From NCBI GenBank assembly GCA_023512835.1, contig CM042090.1, positions 56,965,865-57,029,864 of the forward strand: 64,000 nt of DNA, in the 5' to 3' direction. Source of the stretch: Taxillus chinensis. Taxonomy: Eukaryota; Streptophyta; Magnoliopsida; Santalales; Loranthaceae. The notes under the pieces were generated by a model. That model did no database searches, was not told the origin of the DNA, and saw only the letters and a program-made list of their open reading frames with translations. Of the stretch, positions 34,714-45,942 are shown piece after piece (positions within the stretch are counted from its first letter, which is position 1; each line of letters starts with the position of its first letter). Both the position numbers and the translations under genes were made by a program.

Positions 34714-36445
34714 TATCACGCCCTGGATTTCCAATCAAAGGAAACCAGTTCGTGACTCCCTTTTACCCACACAGTGTATAAGGGGGTAAGATATAAGGTT
34801 CCACACAGGATGTCACAACCTCCACATCAGATAATTACCAAGGCAATTTAATTAGCTTTATTAGATTTAAAACACAATTAACATTCACAAACCAAACATG
34901 CATTTATTACAATTAAATTTTCCCTTACAATATCTCCCCACTGGGTTACAAAGGTCCCACAAAAATAACAACACAAAATAATATTAAACAAAGCAATAAA
35001 GTAAAACTATCTTCCACCTTGGTGTTCCCACCTAACGCCTATAGGTTCCTGAAAAGTAAACAAAACCCAACGGGAGGGGTGAGCAACCACAGCTCAGTAG
35101 GGATCATATCTCCCCAACCAATCCTATGCTCCTAACATCTACATGTTGACGTGCATGAGTGCAGTGTCATGGCAATACTATACAGGCAGGCCATAATCAA
35201 CATTTATACACAAATAAGCCACATCAACAGCTACAACCATTGCCACAGCCACACGGGCTCCATAACCAGCCACAGGCTTCCACAACCACCGGGCTCCATA
35301 ACCAGCCACAGGCTTCCACAGCCACCGGGCTCCATAACCAACCACGAGCTTCCACAGCCACCGGGCTCCATAACCAGCCTCGAAGGCTCTAGCCACATAG
35401 GCTCCAATCTCAGTCACACAGGCATACAATCAAACATATAGCATACATCTCAGCCACACAGGCATACAATCAAACACATAACATGCATCTCAGCCACACA
35501 TGCATACAATCAAACACATCGCATTCCATGCATCTGGATCAACAATCATTATATCAAGTATACCCCCCACAGCCTCTAAGGCCCACTGCCCTGCAATGAA
35601 CCCCGAGAGTTCTCATACCCCGGACTCAACGTCAGAATCAAACAAAACATGCCAGTGAAGGCCAACATCCATATAGGAGATCACACCTATATAAATTTAA
35701 ATATATATATATATATATACACACAAATCCAAAAAGCCACAAATCGCCTACCATAAGGCCAAAACCCTAGGATAGATTCAAGGAAGAACAGAACCCCTAC
35801 CTCTGGAAAATCCTCCTTACTCCCATGCTAAATGTCGTCCACCCACGTGAGTCACCCCAATAGCTACGACCAGCTCTCTCTCTCTGCGACGGCTGCAGTG
35901 GCTAACAATTGAAACCCTAAAACCTAAAACAAAGAGGGCTCCTCCTCCTTATATAGACACCTCAACATCAAAACGACGCAGTTTTAATTAAGTGAACCCC
36001 CGCATCAAAACGATGTAGTTTTGATTAAATACGCTACAACCTTCTCGCATCCACACATGACATAATACCCATAACTCAAACATGTCCCTTTGGGAAAAGA
36101 TTATTAGAATAACAAAACCAAGGTGATGGTGCAAAAATATGGCTACACGTGACAAAGGCCATTGTCACGTGCAAGCTCCAAATGCCCTAAGATTTTGCCA
36201 TAAGACTTAGAATAACTTCGGGAAGGCTCTCATGCAAAAATATACCACTGCCTGTGACAAGCCATTGTCACATGCACCCCCTAAAGGTTCCCTCTTAGGC
36301 TCATCTCTTACCTCAAGCTTGCCCATCATCATACAAAGTGTTCAAGCCAATGTGTGTGGGAATAAAACTCCATAAAACCCAACAATTGCCACCCCAAAAG
36401 GCAAAATTGTGACTAACTCCACATCCCAAAACACGGGTCATTACA
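34714..36445 (-). repeat. 5' LTR of element B
   Basis: A 1732-bp LTR ending ...GGGTCATTACA at 36445. Its left terminus reads TATCACGCCC instead of TGTCACGCCC, one decayed terminal base. It includes a 36-bp minisatellite (about 35243-35386, CGGGCTCCATAACC at 35254, 35290, 35326 and 35362), the conserved hairpin region near 35668-35697 with one decayed arm, and a TATATAGAC motif near 35951-35959. Confidence 0.88.
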
Positions 36446-37590
36446 GTTTTGGGTCCTTTATTGTAATCTTCAGGTGTTTAGGACATAAGGAGCCCCACTT
36501 GGGTTTTATGGGTTAGCTTTTGGGCTTGGATGATTTTTTCAAGCAGCCCAGCCCAGGTATATATGGATTGGAGGGCACAATGGGCAATTCAAGAAATATG
36601 AATAATCTGGAAGTAGGGTTTTATCAGGGCAGCAGCTACAGGTGGGGACGCAAACAAGAACATCTCCAGAAAAACACAAAATAGACAAAAAAGACAAAAA
36701 AAAACAGAGACAAGAAAGGGGATTAGTAGCTTGGATGCTCAAGGAGAGTTTTGCACGAAGAACGGAGGATCTGTGTGTGACAGATTAAAATCTCTCCCTA
36801 TTTCCTCATTGTTTCCTCATTGTTTGCGTAAGAACAATGCTTAATTGTATTTCTTTGATTTTCTCCCAACCCTTGCGTGGCTAATTCTCCTTGTCTAGGG
36901 TTAAGAGTAACCCAACCCAATGGACCCCTTGTTGTATGAATGATTTGATTTAATTCATTATATGCTTTTGGTGTCTTTATCTCTCTCTATTGCATGTATC
37001 ATTGTGATGTGAATGGCCAACATATTGCAATTCTTATATGTTTGATTGAGGAATCGAAAGGTGAAAATCAATTGTAGGAACCCTAGATTAAGACTTAACA
37101 CTCGTGAGTCACGAAAGTAGAGCGTGAGGTTGAGGCGATTAATTTTGATCATTATAAACCGCAAGGTTTAACCTTGTTATGGTAACACGTGTGTAGTTCA
37201 TCGTCAAGGTTAGGCACGACACTATGCCCAATGAAAGCGGGTAGTGCTCTGCATAAGGATCAATCACCCTTAAGAAACAAAAGAAAGAATTGAATAAATC
37301 AACTCCATGTGACGTGCGAAAATTGGGCTTGTGGTGAAACCGATTACCCTAGATGCTTCCTACCTACTGGTGTCTTAACTTGGATAAGTTTTCTGCTTTG
37401 TTAATTTCATTATTCATTTCGTGACCAATGAATCATTTTCTGAATTTGCGTGGACTATAGGCTCGCTATCATCTTAGGGCTTCCTCACCATTCCCTTGGG
37501 ATCAACTCATTCTTACCCTATCCTTAGGTTGAGTTTGGAGTTTAGAAATATATATAATTTGGCAGCGTGATAACGACTATACCGCTCTCG
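36446..37590. other. Unclassified, LTR-like noncoding stretch
   Basis: No gene seen. The stretch contains a poly-A-rich segment (36670-36720), a plus-strand TATATAT near 36556-36564, and ends with TTTGGCAGCGTGATAACGAC near 37559, which has the look of an LTR end followed by a primer-site-like word. It may be a plus-strand LTR and leader fragment of a gypsy element. GTTTT at 36446 would be B's target duplication, whose partner is outside the window. Confidence 0.3.
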
Positions 37591-38281
37591 TCATATAGCA
37601 GGAGTGGGATCACATCCTTTGAGCACCTGCTGGACCAAATCTACAATTGCTCCATCGATGTGGGCCGGTATCCTCGGGAAAATGACTAGCCCATATATAG
37701 ATAACGTAAGTAATTTGTGTGCCCCTGCTTCTGTTGCAGTCTGTATCATTTCTTTGATTGTTGCCCATGGAAGATATTCCCACCCACCATAGGTTGTGGC
37801 CGCCAGTGAGTCCCATACTGGCTTTCCCATTATCTCAGCAAAGGCCCTTCGACATGATCTTCTGGGCTCCGGTAGATAGATTTTCATTTTGTTTTCCACA
37901 GGGATGTCCATTAGCCTTCGGTATTCTTCTATGGTCGGAACAAGATCTACACCGTCGAAGTCAAAACACCACCGCCGAGGCTCCCAGAAATATATGGCTG
38001 CCCCAAGCATATCCTTATCGGCCGGTAGCTCGGTCACATGAAGCAAATCCCCAAACTGCTGTATATAGATACTTTTCTTTTCGTCTGACTACTACCTCCA
38101 TATCGTCTATACCTCCTTAGTGTAGTTCAACTAATCTTCTATGATAACATAATCGGCTTTGTGGGCTTCTCCTAGTGGAAAATCTCCAAGGCAAAGTTGG
38201 ATGTCCCCAGATGCTTGGGCCACCACTACGACAGCCTCTTTATCCGAAAGGGCTTTTAGGAGATGACTGAAAGTTGCCATG
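37591..38281 (-). pseudogene. Degraded extra ORF resembling DUF7745 / plant mobile domain of TAT/Ogre-type elements
   Basis: The N-terminal piece starts at 38281 (MATFSHLLKALSDKEA), then stops appear near 38131 and in the next 90 bases. The main block (37591-38046) contains ADKDMLGAAIYFWEPRRWCF, LVPTIEEYRRLMDIP, WATIKEMIQ and LSIYGLVIFPRIPAHID. The PTIEEY and IYGLVIFP words are characteristic of the conserved domain annotated in many plant genomes as DUF7745 or aminotransferase-like plant mobile domain, often carried by TAT/Ogre retrotransposons. Function in these elements is not established. It lies 750 bp from a primer-site-like word (39031-39042) on the same strand, consistent with an element ORF1. 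Family call is from memory of motif style. Confidence 0.5.
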
Positions 38282-39044
38282 CCTATATGAATGTCGTGTT
38301 ATGCATGATGACAGGTTAGGGATGGCAATTAAAACAAATATTAAGGTAAATAAGCAAGATAAAAGAATAAACCAATAATAATATGTGCAGGGGATGACTT
38401 AAGGACTACCCTACGAAACAAAGGTTAGCATGGCATGGAATGAGCAAACAACATGTGGGTCAATGCCCATGATGGGCTTCTATGGCTACACCTATCTTAT
38501 TCGTTGGTTCCCAAACTTCCTCTGTAGAGGGCTCCTTACACCATGGGATTTACCAGAGGGGGGTCTTAAAAAGACGAGCCTTAAAAGAACCTCAAGTTTG
38601 AGTAAGGAGTCTGAGGCCCCATTGCGGATAACGATCAATGCGCTGGGGACCGTACTGAACCTCGCTAACCTAGATTATGCTAAACCCGGGTATAGGGTTA
38701 TGTGTGGATGGAACAAGTAGGGAAAGTAATAAATCATAACTATCATGGTAGTTAAAGCGTATAAATAAATCGTAGTTAAAAATAAAATAACAACTATAAT
38801 GGCAGTTAAATAAAAAACAAGTAAATCACAATTACAGTTAGAAAATAAAAAACAACTATCATGAAAGTTAAATATATACAGCAGTACAATTAAAATAACC
38901 TCCTATTCCTAGTTTTAGACCTAACTCTCTAAAGTGTGTACATGCCTAACAAAGTCGTCAGCTGTCAACACTGGTTTTCGTTCGGGCCTTTTTGGGGTGG
39001 GCTCAAACTAAACCAATTATGAGAAATTTAGAGTCGCCACCAAC
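38282..39044 (-). other. Leader of the TAT/Ogre-like remnant with primer-site-like word
   Basis: AT-rich noncoding DNA with short repeats of ATCGTAGTTAAA type near 38730-38880. The minus strand at 39031-39042 reads TGGTGGCGACTC, a primer-site-like word in the style of the TGGCGACTC sites of plant TAT/Ogre elements. If real, the 5' LTR lies to its right. Confidence 0.4.
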
Positions 39045-41389
39045 TCTTTTTGGGGTAAAATTGGGTACCTTGTACTTTGAGTAGTTTAAAGTGTGGTCTG
39101 CGTTATCAGAGAAGGATTCGGGAGTTGGTTACGTGTAGAAAAGGATTAGCACCCTTACAGCGCCCTTTCAGTATTTATTTTGGAAGAGGAGGTTTTCTAT
39201 TTGTTTCTACTGTTGTGATTGGGTTGAGTTTCCTAGAAAGTCTATGCTTCTTATTTTAGCTAAGTTATTTGTTAAAGTTATGGTTAAAAATTGATTTACC
39301 CTAAATTTCTAAAGGGGAACCTAAAAGTTTTGGTTTTGAAGTGGACAATGAAATCTTTTTGGTTTTTTGTTTGAAAATATTTTTTTGTTTTTTTGTTTTT
39401 GTTCTTCTTTTCTTGTTTTGTTTTTTTTTGTTTTTTTTTTTTTTTGCTTTTTTTTTGGTTAAAAACGTTTTGTTTTGTTTTGTTTTGTTTTGTTCTTTTT
39501 TTTTGTTTTGAAAACTTTTTGTTTTTGTTTTATTTTGAAAATCCAAAGTCACAAATGCATATCAAAGTAATGAATATATACATCAAAATAAACAAACATG
39601 GAGTGTGTGATTATGGCATCCACAAACAAATAAAAATAAAAACCACTCTTTTTTTTCCCTTCTTTCTTTTCATCTCTTTTTTTTTTTTGCTCTCTTTTTT
39701 TTTTCTTCTAGCTTTCTCTTTTTTTTTTCCTTTTTACATATTACAAGTATATACAACAAAATACACAAAACAAACAAGCAAAATAAAAACAATTACATTA
39801 CTAAAAAAGAGGAAACAAAAAAACAAATGAAAATAAAACGAAATACAAATAAGTGAAGCAAAAACAAACAATAAAAAAGCAATCAATAATAAAGGTAGTT
39901 GAACCGACTTTGTTGATCACCACATTCGAGCTCTCCTGTTGGCGTCGATTGCGCTGGAAGAAACTCCAAATTCGGTGGAAAGTTGTGAACTTGCCCTGTG
40001 CAGCACGCCAGAGTTTGGCCAGAATTTGAAATTAACACCGGAGATGAACTGGAACTGGGGAAGGATTGGAGAAAAGCTCTTGGGATATTTTTTTTGGGAT
40101 TTTCGTGGTTTTTTTAGAGAGAGATTGGAACAAAGACTCTTAGGATTTTATTTTTTTTGGATTTTTGTGGGTGTTTTGAATGTGATCTCTGGATTGGGGC
40201 GTTTTTTAGGAAGGAGCCTGGGCGTTTCTTTTTTGGACGCGAAGACTTTGGGGAAAGGGAAGAGCTTGGGCGTAATCAGTGTCTAGGCGTGTGTATCTGG
40301 GCAAGGGGAAAAAGCTTGGGCTTTTTTTTTGCGTAATCTGGGCGTTCTCTCTGTTCATCTTTTTTTTCGTCGGGACCCCTCTCCTTCCCCTTTTTTTTGC
40401 ATGGACAGAAGACTTGATTTAAAGGCGTTGGCTATATTGCATTGATTGTAGCATTTAATGTTGTATTATTGATGCAGTATTTTTTTTTCCAGATTCTGCC
40501 TTTTGTCGGAGGGAATAGCGACTTGTGCAACTCGTGATTGTCCTTTTTCTAAATTTTTATTAGCACATGTGACCGACAGGCATTGAAAAAAGGCTCTGTC
40601 AGATGGCCAGCTCATAACAAATGTGTCCCGTGAGCAATTAGCGAGAGAGGCCATACAGCGAAGGTCAGAGGTCAAGGGATCGGAGTGTCGGCAGGTCGAA
40701 GTGTCGGCAGGGTTGAAGGTCAACGGTCAATAGGTCATAGGTCAACCCTCGATGGTCAAGGGTCAAAGATCAAAGGGGCAAAGGGTCGAAGGTCCAAGGG
40801 TCGAAGGTCAAGGGTCGAAGTGTTAGCAGGTCGGAGTGTTGGTAGGGTCGAAGGTCACCCCTCGAAAACCCGAAGTCTTACTGGGTCGAAGACTCATAGG
40901 CTTCGAGTCTTTGAGTCTTCGAGTCTTCGAGACTTCGAGTCTTCGAGGCTTCTAGTCAAGTTTTTTTTTACCCCCACCTAAAATGCCAAAACAGATGACC
41001 TTTTGAAGATTGTTTGGGAATACCCGTATTTGCCTAAATAGATATTTTGGAGAAATTTGCATAGTCACTTTTCCGGGCAGTTTGACTAGGGGCATTGACT
41101 GTCTTTTGGCAAGTTTGACTTTTTCCAACGAAAGTTGTTTTAGCCATAACTTTTTCGTTTTTCATCGGAATTGAGCTCAGTCAAATGCGTTATTCTTCAA
41201 ATTTCCTCCTCTATCCCCTGGTATTGGTCTTGGGGTACTTCAAGGACTTGTAGCAAAGGTTATCCATTTTGGGCTTTCCCGTTCGTGTAAGTGTATCCAT
41301 TTATGGACCTGTTCAACAAGGTATATGGCATGCGCAGGATGATATACAGAAAAACATGGGGTTAGTATGTCCAACTCGAACAAAATGGG
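39045..41389 (-). repeat. Probable 5' LTR of the TAT/Ogre-like remnant, low complexity
   Basis: No gene seen. It holds long T-rich tracts (39340-39540, 39640-39735) and an A-rich stretch (39780-39895), with several poly-T runs to about 40490. At 40640-40960 there is a minisatellite built from GGGTCGAAGGTCAA-like units that ends in TTCGAGTC repeats. The right LTR boundary could not be placed. Long open frames over the T-rich tracts encode homopolymer-like peptides and are rejected. Confidence 0.35.
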
Positions 41390-42148
41390 GTCCAACAGTA
41401 CCCCTCCCAACCGCCCCACTGTGCTCCCCCTCCTGACCGACGCCCCCCATGTGCTCCCAGACCACATCCCCCGATGCCGCCCACCCCCGATGCCATCCTC
41501 GACGCCCCCCTATGTGCTCCCCGATGCTACCCACCCCTCCCCCATCCTCGACGCCGCCCGCGCCCCTCCCCTCTTGTGCTCCCCGATCCCATCCCAATCG
41601 CCCCACCCCCTTGTGCTCCCCGACACTGCCCACTCTCGATCCCATCCCTGTCGCTGCCCGCCCCCGACCCCCTGGCCCCCCGTGCACGCCCCCTCGTTGA
41701 TGCAGGATGAGTATGAAAAGAGAGGATAATATTGTTATTGTAATTTTTTTTTAAAACTCGCTTCTTAAAAAAAGTAGCTTCTAAAAGCAACCCTTGGATT
41801 GCTTCGATTTTGACAAAAAAAAAGAAACATTTTTTATAAGTATTTATTTTAATTTTACCAAATACTTTTTTATGTTTCTGCTTATTTTATAAGCAGAAGT
41901 AATCTTCCAAAAGCATTTTCAAACTGAGCCATACCGCAAAGGATATAATATGTCTGTATCATTAACTAATTAATGGAATATTTTGAATATTATTTTATTG
42001 AAATTGTTGTATCGTTTTCTTTTCTTTTATTAATAAATTTTATCTTCACAAAAAAATTAACTGAATAACTGAATTTGTGAAAAAAGGTCAAAAACTAAAA
42101 TTGAAACGGAATTACCGAAAAACTGAATTCGAAAACCAAAAAACCGAA
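41390..42148. repeat. C-rich irregular repeat followed by AT-rich spacer
   Basis: 41390-41700 is a C-rich irregular tandem array with recurring words GTGCTCCCCGA and CATCCTCGACGCC. The remaining 450 bp is AT-rich with no recognisable gene. Both strands over the C-rich part stay open in several frames because of composition. Confidence 0.6.
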
Positions 42149-42157
42149 TAAAAAAAT

Positions 42158-42267
42158 GGACAGAACTTGCCTTCAACCCGGATTGAAGGAAGTTTCTTCA
42201 ACCCATCGACGTGGCAGCAGCTAAAGCTACCACGTGTTAAATTTAATTCTACTCTCATTTTACTTTA

Positions 42268-42306
<39 letters not shown>

Positions 42307-42316
42307 GCGCCATCAT
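42158..42316 (+). repeat. MULE left terminal inverted repeat, outer part
   Basis: Pairs with 52480-52620 on the opposite strand (shared words GACGTGGCAG, GCTACCACGTG, TTTACTTTATTTT). A CT microsatellite (about 42272-42302) is longer here than in the right arm. It ends at ATCAT, the insertion site of solo LTR I. Confidence 0.9.
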
Positions 42317-44880
42317 TGTAACGCCCCCAAATCTGGACTTCCAGACCAGGTGCGTTGGACAAATAAGATATTACAATTATAATGAATAGTAATCTATTAC
42401 TCAACATAAATTCGATGGTTTATTTATTACATCAAGACTCATCACAAGATCTTTAAGGTTTAACGTTTAGAGACTAGGTGTTGATAACCCATTATAGTTT
42501 ACATGACATATAAATACTACATGCATAATCTTCTTATGATTTTATTCCAAGCATTCTGGACACCATTATCCTAGCATCCTTGCTTTCTCCTAGTTCCCTG
42601 GGGTTGGAAGAAAACATAAAGGAAATGAGCTCAAATAACCCAGTAAGGTTAAAAGTAACGAATAATATATGAAGAATAATCAGCTCATGAAAGAATAAGA
42701 ATATCTACTCATCTAGGTTCACCACCTAGATGTCATGCATAACCTGTTATCAACTGGATTGACACTCTCCAGTGATGTTCTTTACCCAATGCATTGGAGG
42801 TCTTTCTGGAACCACCCATAAACATATTGCCAAACATAAAACATATCTTCACAAAATTTCAAACAACCACATCAATGGTAAATTTCAACGTAAAGGAAGG
42901 TCTTACAATAATAGCCCCGATAAGTAAAAGGGTTATTCACCATTCAATAAATTAGATTACCAACTTTCCAAGAAGTGTCAAATAAAGTTAATTATTAAAT
43001 ATCGAGATAGAAATATAGAGAAGAAATAGGAAATGAATTTCTACGTCGGAGATCGTGGTAAGGAAAGGGAGAGTGGATTCTTACAATCTTTTTGTCTTTC
43101 GCGTTTATAAACCTTGAAACAAAATTTAAAAGTTAATATTTTAATTTTAATAATAATAGTATATTCATAAGTAATATATTGAGAGACATATATAAGTATA
43201 TTATGGTGGAAAAACTTTTCATGATAATAATAATAATCTATACGTATACATATACATATATAATATACGTATATACTATATAATATACATATATATATTG
43301 AGGGGCAAAGCCATCCATAATATATATATGTATGAGGAGACTTAGTCTTCCATGGAATAATAATAATCTATATATACACATATGCGTATCATATACATAT
43401 ATATATTGAGGGGCAAAGCCATCCATAATATATATATGTATGAGGAGGCTTAGCCTTCCATGGAATAATAATAATATATATATACACATATACATATTAT
43501 TTAATAAATATACATATATATATTGAGGGGGCAAGGCCATCCACAATATATATATGTATGAGGAGGATTAGCCTTCCAAGAACATGATTAATATATGCTT
43601 GAAATATTTACCTTTTGGAACTTCCAACGGGTGAGAGGAAGATTGAGAGAAGAGAAGGCTTGGAGGACTATTGGGGTGTTAATAGAACTTTTTGGAGAGT
43701 ATTTGGAGGAGAGTTTTGTGGCTTATTTGAATGGAAAGAGTGCTTGAGAAGGGAAGTGAGGCATGCTATTTATAGGCAAGGTGGTAGGTGTAATAGTGTG
43801 AAAAATAGTGTACGAATTTGACTTTGGCATTAAATTAAATTATTTAAAATATATATAATACTTTATTTTCCTCATATTATCTCTTATTAAAAACGTGGTT
43901 ATCTCCTCCTACCATTTAAAAATGTTTTAAGACTTTTAAACCTAGAAGGTTCCTTTGGCATCAAAAATCCACATTGGTGTACTCCCTACTAATTCAATTA
44001 TAACGTTTTTAATTTTATAGTTTTTGACAAACAGCCAATTGTATTGCATTACTAACTCAAATATCTACAAATGGGTATCAATTTTATAATTTTTGCATGT
44101 GTATAACAAAAGTTATTGAATTTTAAAGTCATACTAAAATGTTTACCCGTTCATACTGAACCTATGTGTAGTATTTTAACTTCTGGAAGTGATTGGCTTC
44201 ATATTAAATTCTGAAATTTTTACACGTTTTAGCTAAGTCATAAATGAACAAATGGGCTTTGGTTTCATGTCAATTGGATCTGTATAACTCAAGTTATGAA
44301 TTTTTGAATGGGACCTCCAGAATCTGCCTCATTCAAATTTTTGGGCCTTACCTATGTTTTATACTTTTGGTAAAGTTAAGGCTTGTAATACTTACTTACC
44401 CATAGTAATTTAGTCTAAGAAACTAAATGACATAATATATAGCATCTAAACTTTTTATGACGTATAAGAAATTATTTTATTTTATTTTTTATAACGTATT
44501 TAATATTAACGCGGATAAAATAATATTATTGCGTAATCAATAAACAATAAAGTAAGATAACATTATATTCCATGATTTCTTACTTTATAACCCTATAAAG
44601 TATAATATTATAAAACATTATTACATACTCATACCTATTTATAACAATTCAAACGGATACTATTCATAACGATTAGTTACTTATTCCAACGGTTAGTTAC
44701 TATTCTAACTGCTAGTTACTATTCTAACGGCTACTTACTAGTCACATGCTACTTAAATGACTATATTGGGTACTTATTTTTATTGTGATAATATCTAAAA
44801 TATTCTTTCTAACTATTTTTAGTAATGACATTATTATTATTACTATTCAAGGAAGAGTTTAAATTTTTACGGGTCTTACA
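42317..44880 (-). mobile_element. Solo LTR I in the MULE left arm
   Basis: A 2564-bp LTR from TGTAACGCCCCC to GGGTCTTACA with a perfect 5-bp duplication ATCAT (42312-42316 and 44881-44885). The uninterrupted right arm of the MULE confirms the empty site. It has no internal region. The orientation is inferred from its ends, which read like the other minus-strand LTRs here. A related fragment, I', lies at 56433-56784. Short open frames inside are not supported as genes. Confidence 0.92.
43215..43590. repeat. Three tandem units of about 108-115 bp in LTR I
   Basis: Each unit contains ATTGAGGGGCAAAGCCATCC, an AT-rich ATATATATGTATGAGGAG word and a CTTCCATGGAATAATAAT word. GAGGGG recurs near 43301, 43408 and 43523. 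Confidence 0.85.
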
Positions 44881-44885
44881 ATCAT

Positions 44886-44976
44886 CATCTTTGACATTCG
44901 GTTCTTCCTACGGCCACCCTTTCGAACCCCCAAATACGGATCTGCTCCTGTCCACTGCAGCAGATCCGGTGCAGCG
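44886..44976 (+). repeat. MULE left terminal inverted repeat, middle part
   Basis: Complement of about 52390-52485 (shared words CCCCCAAATACGGATCTGCTCC and GCAGATCCGGTGCAGCG in part). It ends in AGCG, repeated after the H/S locus at 51888-51891. Confidence 0.88.
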
Positions 44977-45390
44977 TGTCACGGGGTCAGATTTCCAGCG
45001 CCTCTCAACCCATTACGGCACTTAGCTTCTCTATCCACGGTCCGCTAAGTTTAGCCTTTAAGGGTTGAAGCGCACGTAGACTGGTTTCGCCCTGCCACTG
45101 GGCTCATCAGGAGAACGGCTCCAGTTCCCGACCAATTTGTGTAAGGATGGCCAAATCCCTTCTTCAACGTCAAGTCCTCGACTAGCGGCGTGCTCCCCGC
45201 ATTCAACCGGGTCGGCACGTCTGAACTCCGAAGGGGTTCCATCCGTTCTCCTCCACGAACTGCCTGGAACCTTCTCGCTGCGCACCATCTACGCTTCAAC
45301 CAACCCCTCTCCTTTACGTAGCACGAATCCATTCCTGAATCGTGCCACTAAGAAACGTCCCGCCAGCACCACGCTGCTCGGGTCGTGACA
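44977..45390 (-). repeat. S-type LTR, left copy
   Basis: 414 bp, TGTCACGGGG...GGGTCGTGACA, followed by a polypurine tract on the minus strand (TTCTCCTCCACCC on plus, 45391 on). Near-identical to 50665-51078 and 51474-51887. The short open frames in it recur in all three copies because of the repeat. Confidence 0.93.
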
Positions 45391-45540
45391 TTCTCCTCCA
45401 CCCAATCCTCGCAACATCCTCGTTGCGCTTGTCGACATCGCTTCCCCGCAGGCGATGGCATCGTTACCTCGACGCCCTCCCACTCGCCCAATGTCAACAG
45501 GTTGGACATCGCTTCCCCGCAGGTTGCAACACCTTTACCA
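45391..45540 (-). repeat. S internal tail fragment
   Basis: Near-identical to 51079-51232 and breaking off at ...CTTTACCAAGA, where the other copy continues TGCTCGCCC but this one joins the H-type LTR piece. It marks a recombination or insertion junction. Confidence 0.85.
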
Positions 45541-45925
45541 AGACACGGGGTCAGCCTTTATAGCAGCTTAACCCGTGTGGCACCTAGTTCCCACCCGTAC
45601 GAAGGAACGCTAGGTCAGCCTAACTCGTCGCATTTGGATCGGAACCCATCGATCCGTTGTAAAGCAATTGTGTAGGGAAGCGCTTATCAGAAGATCGATT
45701 TAAACGAAGGCAACAAACGATTGTATTGATTGCTTGAAAGCTTTACAACATCACTCCCCTACATATAGATGTTAACACTTTTCTGGCTATGTCGCCAGGA
45801 GACATCATATATGATTGAAATCTAAAATCTCTACAACTTACTCTATAAGCTAAGTACAACACTTTACAAAGGGGAAATACCCCAAAATGGCCTAAGTATG
45901 CTAGGATAAGCCTCGGTCCGTGACA
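45541..45925 (-). repeat. H-type 3' LTR, lacking its final bases
   Basis: On the minus strand it starts TGTCACGGACCGAGG next to the H polypurine tract and runs to ...CTGACCCCGTG, where an ACA end would be expected. Length about 385 bp. Apart from its ends it does not match the 414-bp S LTR, so H and S have different LTRs. Confidence 0.7.
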
Positions 45926-45940
45926 TTCTCCCCCACCCGA
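45926..45940 (-). other. Polypurine tract of element H
   Basis: GGGTGGGGGAGAA on the minus strand, directly before the H-type LTR start TGTCACGG. The S element has the close variant GGGTGGAGGAGAA (51079-51091), compatible with shared replication proteins. Confidence 0.75.
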
Positions 45941-45942
45941 TT

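Larger units (their letters stand above)
4562..36445 (-). mobile_element. Ty3/gypsy chromovirus element B (old, host of nested insertions)
   Basis: Minus-strand element. Its 3' LTR survives as 4562-4947 plus 27173-27662, and its left end lies beyond C, outside the window. The polypurine tract is at about 27663-27690, the internal region 27663-34713, the primer site 34695-34710 and the 5' LTR 34714-36445. Element D (4948-27172) sits in the 3' LTR, and solo LTR A' (31080-32891) sits in the protease region. The many nonsense codons mark it as an old copy. The domain order Gag, protease, RT, RNase H, integrase and a chromodomain-like tail fits a Tekay/Del-type chromovirus. Confidence 0.85.

Noticed and set aside
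39301..39830. Open frames rich in Phe or Lys
   Set aside because: They arise from long T or A tracts; low complexity, no motif.
41313..41790. Overlapping open frames on both strands in the C-rich array
   Set aside because: Composition keeps all frames open; the peptides are Pro/Arg-rich repeats without family features.
41745..41940. Possible MITE from AAGTAGCTTCT...AAGCAGAAGTAATC words
   Set aside because: Arms pair poorly and no TA or TTA-type duplication could be defined.
43238..43546. Open frame of 102 codons in LTR I with repeated Ile/Tyr
   Set aside because: Encoded by the AT-rich 108-bp tandem block; not a protein family.
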